Assembly (NCBI GenBank): GCA_947589345.1
Contig: CANQAC010000002.1
Location: 1 to 64,000 of the forward strand
DNA from: an uncultured Akkermansia sp.
GTDB taxonomy: Bacteria; Verrucomicrobiota; Verrucomicrobiia; Verrucomicrobiales; Akkermansiaceae
Reading direction: 5' to 3'
DNA length: 64,000 nucleotides
Below the pieces are notes generated by a model. It was not told the DNA's origin, ran no database searches, and saw only the letters and a list, made by a program, of their open reading frames with translations. Made by a program: the position numbers and the translations under genes. Below, one piece after another: positions 36,110 through 42,939 of the stretch. The first letter of the stretch is position 1. Each line of letters opens with the position of its first letter.

Positions 36110-38014
36110 TCAGCCGAGTTGGGAATAATCAGGCATCGGCAAATCGATAGGTAAATGGTTGGGATAAAGCGGGTTATGAGATAAATTCTGCAAAGTTTCA
36201 GCATCATTCAATTGACCCTCTCGGTTAAAGGCAAGGATCAGCATTTGCCAGACGGTGTATTCACCGCCCGACTTACTCCGGAGCATCCTCATCAGACGAA
36301 CTCGTTCCCGAACATTCAGGGTCCATTCCTTTTTATCCTCCCAATTGATATGCTTTTCATACGTTGGGCTTTTGAAATGAATCCTGGCTACTTTGTTTGC
36401 TTGTTGAATATCCCAGTGATTATAAAGCTTGAAATACTCCTCCTTACTTCCTTCATTTCTATGGATCTGGAGGGACATATTATGTTCCTTGTCCCCATAC
36501 ACATGAGCCTTTGGCGCCTGTTCGGGATGCGCCAATTCAAAATCCCTTGTGAGCTGTTCATTCCTGAGTTCCTCATAAAACCGGATGACACAAGGATCTG
36601 CGGCGATCAACCGGCGTGAAAACGAACGGATGAAGAGCCCCCCGAGAGTGCGCGTGCGACTGAGCGCCACGTAAGCCTGTCCGAAGTCGAATATCTTATT
36701 CATGTGGACAACCAACCGATCAAAGGTCATCCCCTGCGATTTATGGATCGTGACGCCGTAGGCAAGACGGAGTGGATATTGCTTGCGCTCCGTGATCACC
36801 CTCTCGCCGCGCACACAGTCGAACTTTTCTCTCTGGAGAGCCCAGGGAGTGGCTTGTCCGTCAAACAGCACCTCGATGTGACTCGCACTCAGCCTCGTCA
36901 CCGTGCCGCACGTGCCGTTCACGAGTCCTCCCCTTACATCAATGTTAATCAACAGCATGACACGACAGCCTAACCGAAGCTCAAGCACGCCGGGGGCCTT
37001 GCAATCTCTGTCGAAATCTTCCCATATTTTTCGCTCCTCCGTGCTCAAATCATCCGTCCCATCCCGTGTTATACGAATCGTCTCTCGACGACCATCCCGC
37101 TGATACCGATAAAATTCGTCCTCTGCATAAAAAAAGACGGATTCCGTCCCCAGGGCGTACAATTTCCTCCGGTTCAGTGAGTCCGCGTCACGATTGGCTC
37201 CAAATATCTGCAAGATATCTTCCGGTAATTTCTCCGAGGGGGGCACCTCCCGACTCTGAAGGAGCCGCACGTCCTCTTCCCTGATGTCCCCGATACGGAA
37301 ATGATTCAGGGCCTCAGCCATTGCTGCGTCCGTCTGCCGCTTCACCTCTGTCAAAATAATCGGGTAGAGGTCCAACTCCTGCCATGCAGTACTCCGGAAA
37401 CAGTAATTGCGTCCATTTAGCTTCATCTTGACCGGCGGCAACTGAAAGAAATCTCCAAAAATCAACACCTGAATGCCGCCAAAGGGTCTCTTATTGTTTC
37501 GTACTTTCTTGAGTACCGTGTTGATGTAATCAAACGTAAAGTCGTCGAGCATCGATATCTCATCAATGGCCACGATCTCACATTTGGTAAGGATTCCCTT
37601 CTTGATCGGGCTCGCCATGATGCCGGCGACCACACTTTCAACACTCCTGTCGGCAATGCCGATGTAGGACCAGGAATGCAGCGTCTGCCCGCCTACGTTG
37701 AGCGCCGATATCCCCGTTGTACTCGTCACGTGCAAGGTCTCGCCCAACTCCTTCTTAATCTGGTGCAGCAAGTAGGATTTCCCAACGCCCGCGCCTCCGG
37801 TGATGAACAGGTTGCGTCCCTGTCTGATCAAACGCATGACCGCACGAAAGGTCTCATCCGTCGGACATTCTTTCGCCTTGCGCGATGTCTTTGTTTTGAC
37901 TGTCGCTTTTCCGACCCGCCGGGGCTTGGTCGCAGTCTCTTGCGAGGGCTTCTCCCGCCCCGGGCGCGAGCCCTTTTTCGGGCCCACCTCCTTAGGGTGA
38001 ACTTTCTTAGGCAT
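36110..38014 (-). CDS. Pif1-family DNA helicase
   Basis: 634 residues of superfamily 1B. After a basic Lys/Arg/Pro-rich tail of about 48 residues come Walker A FITGGAGVGKSYLL, the STTGISALNVGGQTLHSW motif, Walker B AIDEISMLD, and GDFFQLPPV. Near the end are AYGVTIHKSQGMTFD and YVALSRTRTLGGL. Pif1 helicases move 5' to 3' and unwind G-quadruplexes, R-loops and stalled forks; free-standing bacterial copies often sit on mobile DNA. A C-terminal region of about 120 residues (after ELRNEQ) is unassigned. It precedes sbcD on the same strand after the 510-base gap. Confidence 0.9.
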   Translation of the reverse strand: MPKKVHPKEVGPKKGSRPGREKPSQETATKPRRVGKATVKTKTSRKAKECPTDETFRAVMRLIRQGRNLFITGGAGVGKSYLLHQIKKELGETLHVTSTTGISALNVGGQTLHSWSYIGIADRSVESVVAGIMASPIKKGILTKCEIVAIDEISMLDDFTFDYINTVLKKVRNNKRPFGGIQVLIFGDFFQLPPVKMKLNGRNYCFRSTAWQELDLYPIILTEVKRQTDAAMAEALNHFRIGDIREEDVRLLQSREVPPSEKLPEDILQIFGANRDADSLNRRKLYALGTESVFFYAEDEFYRYQRDGRRETIRITRDGTDDLSTEERKIWEDFDRDCKAPGVLELRLGCRVMLLINIDVRGGLVNGTCGTVTRLSASHIEVLFDGQATPWALQREKFDCVRGERVITERKQYPLRLAYGVTIHKSQGMTFDRLVVHMNKIFDFGQAYVALSRTRTLGGLFIRSFSRRLIAADPCVIRFYEELRNEQLTRDFELAHPEQAPKAHVYGDKEHNMSLQIHRNEGSKEEYFKLYNHWDIQQANKVARIHFKSPTYEKHINWEDKKEWTLNVRERVRLMRMLRSKSGGEYTVWQMLILAFNREGQLNDAETLQNLSHNPLYPNHLPIDLPMPDYSQLG

Positions 38015-38107
38015 CTCTTATTCAGTATGTTTCGAGCGTCCTGTCATCCTCCGGATAAGGCTCTTTAGAAACGTGGCGACATTTTTCACATCTCCAGGAT
38101 ACCACGA

Positions 38108-38581
38108 TTACCCTCGTCCGTTAAGCCTTTTATGCGGCGTACTTTTTCCTTTCTCTCTCTTTCTCTCTCTTTTGGTTTGCGTCTTCTTTTTTTCCAAGTT
38201 TTCCCAATAAGCGGTTATGTCAAACCACAGCTGCAGCTCGTCAGATTTCCCTTTTCCTTCTCCGAAAAACTCATGCACGTCGTAAGAGCGTCCGTCCTCT
38301 CCTGCGACCAGTCTTTGCTTACGCGCTTTAGGCAGTAACAGCTCTCGCATCACGTCGTACTCCAACTCGACAGCCTCCGGACTGCGTACTTCCAAGATCT
38401 CCCAAGCTGTTTCCTGAGTCAGACCGGGTCCGCCTCTCAGCTTGTCTTGGTACTTCTCCCGCACAGATTCCCAGGAAAGCATGACGGACATTTCCAGGAG
38501 TCTCGCGAGTCCTGTCTTCTTTGCCAGCCCTGTTTTTCCAGCCTTCTTTGTTTTCTCCGTTTCCTTGTTGTTTCCTTTCAT
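38108..38581 (-). CDS. Hypothetical basic protein
   Basis: 157 residues, unrecognised. Both ends are very rich in Lys and Arg (start MKGNNKETEKTKKAGKTG, end KKKTQTKRERKREKG and beyond); the centre is an ordinary helical domain (MLSWESVREKYQDKLRGG, ELEYDVMRELLLPKARK). No membrane segment or signal is present. It is the next gene upstream of pif1 on the same strand, separated by about 90 bases, so it may be co-expressed. The charged tails suggest nucleic-acid binding; this is inference from composition only. Confidence 0.5.
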   Translation of the reverse strand: MKGNNKETEKTKKAGKTGLAKKTGLARLLEMSVMLSWESVREKYQDKLRGGPGLTQETAWEILEVRSPEAVELEYDVMRELLLPKARKQRLVAGEDGRSYDVHEFFGEGKGKSDELQLWFDITAYWENLEKKKTQTKRERKREKGKSTPHKRLNGRG

Positions 38582-38782
38582 GATATTTCCTCCGTTTGCG
38601 TTGCCGAGTCCATCCTACTTCCGGTTCGATATCAAGTAAATTCGTTCCATAAAAAAATGAAAATTTCTTCGTTTTTTTGATTCTTATCGCTTCTACCTCG
38701 CAAATCCTGAGACAAGACACCCATGCTTCCGTATTCGCACTTGCCAGCTCATATGGTCGGACTGTTGTTGTTGATTTATTTT

Positions 38783-38814
38783 GGCTCTGTCCTACCACAG
38801 TGTTGATTTTTGGG
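38783..38814 (+). repeat. IS-end-like sequence, copy 2
   Basis: GGCTCTGTCCTACCACAGTG and the following TTGATTTTTGGG repeat the sequence at 30115-30149 in the same direction, 8.67 kb away. Between them lie the phage-like gene, sbcCD, pif1 and the basic hypothetical. They may be ends of related inserted elements, or recombination points that brought in this block. Confidence 0.5.
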
Positions 38815-38871
38815 AAATCGGTGTAAATTGAAGTGGTGTTGGAGGTGACGTGAGGTCGCTAAATATGGGGA

Positions 38872-39348
38872 ATGAGACGAAGTGCAGTAGGACAGCAGGA
38901 AGCCTATGACAATTTTATTGAATGGTTATTGGAGTCAGAAGCGCAGGAGGCGTATGAAGAGTATGTAGAGAGGAAGCAGCGCGAATACGGCATTCTGGCG
39001 GAGAAGAAGAAAAGGGATGAAATGATTGAAGTGGGGACTTTCCCTAAACTAGATAAGTACGTGGTCGGGGGTGGACCCATATTCGTCTCTAGGGGCATAT
39101 TGATTAAGCTTAAGAAGTATCACAGAGTAGGAAATGGAATAGGTTTCATCAGGAGTGTGCTTGATAATTATGACTTTGCAAAACAGTATATGGATGGAAT
39201 TTTCAACTTTTATCATAAGTTTATCAACACAGCAGGTGTTGTGCATTATCGACAGGTCGGGGTATCGGTTGTAGATAAAGTTGTCACAACTGCCTTTTCA
39301 ATTACTCCGACGGCATACAAGAAAGCCTACGAGCAAAGAAGGCAGTAA
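38872..39348 (+). CDS. Hypothetical protein
   Basis: 158 residues, unrecognised, and the only plus-strand gene between asd and the integrase. The N-terminal third is an acidic/basic helix (YDNFIEWLLESEAQEAYEEY, then KQREYG). The rest is mixed, with GGGPIFVSRGILIKLKKYHR and FNFYHKFINTAGVVHYRQVG. No signal or membrane segment is seen. A GGGGA precedes the ATG at short distance, one of few Shine-Dalgarno-like sequences here. Its stop codon touches the terminator of the convergent small RNA, so the two transcripts meet end to end. Confidence 0.5.
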   Translation: MRRSAVGQQEAYDNFIEWLLESEAQEAYEEYVERKQREYGILAEKKKRDEMIEVGTFPKLDKYVVGGGPIFVSRGILIKLKKYHRVGNGIGFIRSVLDNYDFAKQYMDGIFNFYHKFINTAGVVHYRQVGVSVVDKVVTTAFSITPTAYKKAYEQRRQ

Positions 39349-39349
39349 A

Positions 39350-39373
39350 AAAGGAGTCCCGGAGGACTCCTTT
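39350..39373 (-). terminator. Intrinsic terminator of the small RNA
   Basis: A perfect ten-base-pair stem AAAGGAGTCC/GGACTCCTTT with a four-base loop; on the minus strand the T tract continues to six T. It starts two bases after the stop of the convergent 158-residue protein and could also end that transcript. Confidence 0.85.
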
Positions 39374-39541
39374 CAACATTCCCATGGTAAGGTCTCTACA
39401 AAGACTTGCAGACGTAACGCCCTTAGCAGCACACTCTACGCATACCACAGCCCATGGGTTAGCTAACCAACCTACGTCAGGGCATCTCGCCCTGCACTAC
39501 GCCCTGCTGTTGTAGCAGCAAGACCTCAATAGGAAGAATGC
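39350..39541 (-). ncRNA. Structured small RNA of unknown family (about 190 bases)
   Basis: A complete transcription unit with no plausible reading frame: a near-consensus promoter, a predicted start at 39541, and an intrinsic terminator at 39350-39373. The 5' end CATTC (39540-39536) can pair with GAATG (39381-39377) next to the terminator, closing the molecule; GGTCT and AGACC extend this helix. Inside are hairpins CAGGGC-GAGAT-GCCCTG, CTGCT-ACAAC-AGCAG and GGTT-AGCT-AACC, and a possible GACGTA/TACGTC pairing. Size and closing helix recall 6S RNA, but I see no 6S-specific features and the place is an accessory island. It lies downstream of the split res gene. Confidence 0.6.
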
Positions 39542-39547
39542 AAGGGC

Positions 39548-39576
39548 ATTGTAGGAGAACTTCACCCCGCTGTCAA
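39548..39576 (-). promoter_or_regulatory. Promoter of the small RNA
   Basis: TTGACA (39571-39576), a 17-base spacer and TACAAT (39548-39553) on the minus strand: five of six in the -10 and six of six in the -35. The start site seven bases on (39541) falls exactly at the beginning of the closing helix. Confidence 0.8.
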
Positions 39577-39677
39577 GTGCAACAATCAAGGCTGAGTAGG
39601 GCGGAATATTCTTAAATTGCAGAGATCTACGCATTGTGTTTATGAATTGCCCCAAACAGAGGAGGAAAACCGTTCAA

Positions 39678-41516
39678 TCACGGTCTCTTCGCTATTTCCA
39701 GCAGTTTAGGAATGTAGTGGCTTCCACCCTCATCAAGGAAAAGGATATTTTTTGCAGTATATTCCTCGGTGGTGCGTTGGCTTAGGAGTTCATCGTCCTG
39801 TCTGGTCGAAGATAGAATGACAGAGTTAAGAATAATCCTATCTGTTCTATCCTGACTTATCGATTCTTGAAGATTCTTGATTTCCTTTGCAAAATTCAGT
39901 TTAGGGTTATCAAAGGGAATATTTCGAAGCCCTTTTGGATCAATAAAGGTCAGGTATTGCTGTTGCGTTTTTTTATCAATGATCCACATTAAAAAGTCAG
40001 GATAGAAGTTTCCCGCTTGCGCGAACCCTATCCCCTTGAGCCTGTTGGCAGCATTCCGCATCAGGTAAAAGTCAATATCCTTAAAATAACTTTCTCCATC
40101 GGGAGAATCATAGAAGTTCTTCAAATCCGTTACAAATCGCTTTTCACTTTCTGCTTCAAGGGAGAGTGGTTTGTACGTAAAAGGGAGTTTGCTTCCGTCC
40201 GTACTGTAAAACAATGGACTGTACAGATGCTGCTTGATGATGATCACAACAAAGCCTCCATTTTCCCACTGATTGGGTCCCGCACAAGGTATATTTCCGT
40301 TGATTACGTCTTGTCGAAGCTTTTTCAAATTCTCCTCCCATTGCCGCCCGGTGTCAGTATTTTCAATCTCGAACACATATTTATCAGGAATCCAATTCTC
40401 ATTAAGAGGTATCATCTCCCTGTGTTCATCCTCATACAGGAATTGCAATCGTTTGTAGAATTGTTCCATGTACGCCAGAATCAACTTGCGGAATAGATAT
40501 TCAATTTTAGCAAGCTTAGCAAAAGAATCAAAAGTTACATCTTCCTCTCGGGTCATCAGCTTATACCAACTTTTCCCCCTGTATGCAAATTCCTTCAACC
40601 TTTCCTTACTAATAGACAAATTCCAATACCCACGTTTAGCTTTTTCCTGCACAAGCTCCCTGTAAATGCCATCCCAATCAAAAAAGTCAAGTGCCCTGTC
40701 ATCAATCTTTACATCTCTACTTACCGTTTTTGTTTCTTCGGGTCCCCCGCTGGATTTCAGCTTTTGTACGTACGCAAAATCATCGTACGAAACTTCTACC
40801 CGTTTAATTTTATCCTGAAGCACGAAAAGATTGACATGTTGACTCTTAAATCCCTTCTCCTGATTCAATCTGTAGCCGTTCTTAACTTGTGGCACCATGA
40901 GCCCCTTCGGAAACTCATTTTTCCGTATGGGGAATTCCAAAGTAAGCACTTGATCCATAGTGTGCACCCCCTCATTTTCAAGGTACTTTCTGAACTGTGC
41001 CATGTAATCGGCTCTTACTCCAAAAATTTGCAGGGTTTCAAGCGACTCCAAAAATGCATTTCTAGCATACTCATCCCGTTCAGAAGCTTTTGATCGCTTT
41101 AAGGAAAAGCCACGACCGCGCAGACGCACTCCCCGTCCGAACAACTGAATAATTTGGGTTCCCTCCTTGACGCCCATATTCAGCAATCCCATCGCCGATA
41201 CGCGCCAACTCGACCACCCTTCCGAAAATTTCCTCGACCCCACAAGCAAGGAAATCGTACTGTCGTCATTGTCGATGTCTGCAAAGTATTCTTTTCCAAA
41301 ATCTCTCTTTTGAATATGATACCTCTTTTCCTGTTCCCCGGATGATGCCTCCAAACGTTTTAGCAATTGTTCCGGATCGCCAACCATGACGAGTCCAAAC
41401 GGAGGAGCTTCTCCCACTGACATGGTAATTTCTCCACTCGCCTTTTCCAGGCAAAGTTTCAGAGACGCAGGGTATTCTGCGTTAAATACTTTGCGCAACA
41501 TATCCCGATAGATCAT
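39678..41516 (-). CDS. Type III-like restriction subunit (Res), C-terminal part after frameshift
   Basis: 612 residues continuing the protein begun at 42939. It contains the second helicase domain (LLVGSRKFSEGWSSWRVSAM, IQLFGRGVRLRG, which is the motif VI Arg finger). Near the end a PD-(D/E)xK nuclease core is seen as NFYPDFLMWIID and QYLTFIDPKGL. The first ATG (41516) lies 18 bases past the frameshift point and has no domain boundary, so this is half a gene rather than a natural protein. Without the Walker A half it cannot act as a motor alone. Joined, the two halves would give about 1085 residues, normal for Res. Confidence 0.8.
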   Translation of the reverse strand: MIYRDMLRKVFNAEYPASLKLCLEKASGEITMSVGEAPPFGLVMVGDPEQLLKRLEASSGEQEKRYHIQKRDFGKEYFADIDNDDSTISLLVGSRKFSEGWSSWRVSAMGLLNMGVKEGTQIIQLFGRGVRLRGRGFSLKRSKASERDEYARNAFLESLETLQIFGVRADYMAQFRKYLENEGVHTMDQVLTLEFPIRKNEFPKGLMVPQVKNGYRLNQEKGFKSQHVNLFVLQDKIKRVEVSYDDFAYVQKLKSSGGPEETKTVSRDVKIDDRALDFFDWDGIYRELVQEKAKRGYWNLSISKERLKEFAYRGKSWYKLMTREEDVTFDSFAKLAKIEYLFRKLILAYMEQFYKRLQFLYEDEHREMIPLNENWIPDKYVFEIENTDTGRQWEENLKKLRQDVINGNIPCAGPNQWENGGFVVIIIKQHLYSPLFYSTDGSKLPFTYKPLSLEAESEKRFVTDLKNFYDSPDGESYFKDIDFYLMRNAANRLKGIGFAQAGNFYPDFLMWIIDKKTQQQYLTFIDPKGLRNIPFDNPKLNFAKEIKNLQESISQDRTDRIILNSVILSSTRQDDELLSQRTTEEYTAKNILFLDEGGSHYIPKLLEIAKRP

Positions 41517-42939
41517 CTCTGGATCCTGCCCCCCTCAGGGGGACATACCTTCTCTCAAGCGGATTGCTTTTCTTTGTCCTCAGAATGCCATTATCCGCGA
41601 CGAGGTCTCCAATAATATCAATCACCTTCTTTTTCCGGTGCATCACATCTGCGTAAAAGGATATGACTCGAGGGACGTCGGCGGCTTCTGCATTAACCTT
41701 ATTTCCAACAAAGATACACAGAGGCTTGGCAATGAGGAAGCGAGCCATTGCCTGGGGCGATTTTGCGTACAAGTAATGTTGCTGATAATATGCTAAGAGA
41801 TTGGCACATAAATAGCAAAACAACTGATCTTCATCCCCATCATCCGGCAAATTGAGGATAAAGGATTCCTTGCCATAGCCATCTTCGTAGAAATAGCGGT
41901 ATGAATAATCAAATAAAATACTTTTCGCATATTCCTCTTTCATTTGGCTGGCTTGCTCCCCTGCTACAGCTTGCCCGAATGTCGCGGAGTACTCGAACGA
42001 AAAACCGTCTTTACACAACAATTCTCGAGTACGGCGATGTTCCCCATCTTCATTAGAACTTCCATGGTGTCCCTCATCTACAAGAACCAAATTTTTGCCT
42101 TCAAAACTTTGTGCATAAAAGCTCTTCTCTCCTTTCTTTTTTGTCGAATTATCTGATATGAGCTTACCGGAATCCACTACATACACAGCTTCTGTGCCTT
42201 GCGCTTTAAACAATTCACTCTCGCTCATCCATTCTGCCCTGAGTCCGGACCGCTGCATCTCCCTAATATGTTGTTTCGCAAGCCCTTCGTTCGGGGTCAA
42301 CAAAATGATTCGATCGGGCAAAGCATGCGCCTTTTCCGCGTATTCAAGATACTGAAGCAAATTAACTTGCAGCATGAGCGTCTTCCCTGCCCCCGTCGCC
42401 TCCCAATAAGCTATCTTCCGCAGCGAGTCCATGCTAAAAACGCTTGCCTGGCCGCCTTCTGTTCGGGTGAATGTGAGCATATTTTCCGGATGCTCTTCAT
42501 TATACTTTTGAGCTTCTTGATTGAGTTCCTCAAGTAATGACTCCCGCTGGTTGAAATACCTATCCAGATACAATTCCGTTACCAGAAAAGTAAGATACTG
42601 GAAATATTTCATCTCCATTCTCCGTCCCTCCTCGTTGCTGCGTCGCTCTGTTATTTTCTGCCAGTGACGTACAATATTCCCATCGTAGCGACTAAACGTC
42701 TCCCGATCGACTTTGTTCAAATTAAAGAGGGTTGCATCCATCAATTCATGAAAGAAACGGGTCTGTCCCGTCTCCGAGTTGATCCCCTCCAATTCCTCCC
42801 TGTTAAGCGCCCGTTGCAACGACCCAAAATTACTCCCCTGAAAGAAACTGCGCGCCCACCTTGCAAGAATCAACATGTCGTGAAATTCCTGCATGCCGAT
42901 CTTCCTGCCTTTCTTGCCTCTCTGTACTTTCTTCATCAC
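41482..42939 (-). CDS. Type III-like restriction subunit (Res), N-terminal part before frameshift
   Basis: 485 residues with the first helicase domain: Walker A EATGAGKTLML (about residues 180-190), ILLTPNEGLAKQHIREM, and Walker B LVDEGHHGSSN (about residue 286). The last residues after RRYVPLRG are out of frame. If the run of six G (41529-41534, minus sense) had five, translation would pass straight into the downstream half through RGQDPEMIYRDM. The break may be a real mutation, a slippage-controlled switch or a sequencing error. The start overlaps the mod stop by four bases, as expected for a coupled mod-res pair. Confidence 0.8.
   Translation of the reverse strand: MMKKVQRGKKGRKIGMQEFHDMLILARWARSFFQGSNFGSLQRALNREELEGINSETGQTRFFHELMDATLFNLNKVDRETFSRYDGNIVRHWQKITERRSNEEGRRMEMKYFQYLTFLVTELYLDRYFNQRESLLEELNQEAQKYNEEHPENMLTFTRTEGGQASVFSMDSLRKIAYWEATGAGKTLMLQVNLLQYLEYAEKAHALPDRIILLTPNEGLAKQHIREMQRSGLRAEWMSESELFKAQGTEAVYVVDSGKLISDNSTKKKGEKSFYAQSFEGKNLVLVDEGHHGSSNEDGEHRRTRELLCKDGFSFEYSATFGQAVAGEQASQMKEEYAKSILFDYSYRYFYEDGYGKESFILNLPDDGDEDQLFCYLCANLLAYYQQHYLYAKSPQAMARFLIAKPLCIFVGNKVNAEAADVPRVISFYADVMHRKKKVIDIIGDLVADNGILRTKKSNPLERRYVPLRGAGSRDDLSGYVAQSI
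41529..41542. repeat. C6-TCA-G5 hairpin at the res frameshift
   Basis: The plus strand reads six C, TCA, five G. On the coding strand this is CCCCCTGAGGGGGG, a stem of five G-C pairs with a three-base loop. The frameshift lies in the six-G side. Homopolymers next to hairpins promote polymerase slippage. Confidence 0.8.

Noticed and set aside
38145..38180. CT-rich simple repeat as a switch
   Set aside because: It is the coding sequence of a Lys/Arg/Glu tail with irregular units; no frame consequence is evident.
38328..38798. 156-codon minus-strand frame overlapping the basic hypothetical
   Set aside because: It overlaps 38108-38581 in another frame. Composition is less protein-like, and it starts within the IS-like repeat.
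39350..39541. tmRNA or 6S RNA as the identity of the small RNA
   Set aside because: No tag-peptide frame, no tRNA-like ends for tmRNA. The fold has several separate hairpins rather than the long 6S rod with a central bubble, so only 'unknown family' is supported.
39678..42939. Res encoded as two natural separate proteins
   Set aside because: The second frame begins without a domain boundary, follows a stop by only a few codons, and one base fewer joins both halves exactly.
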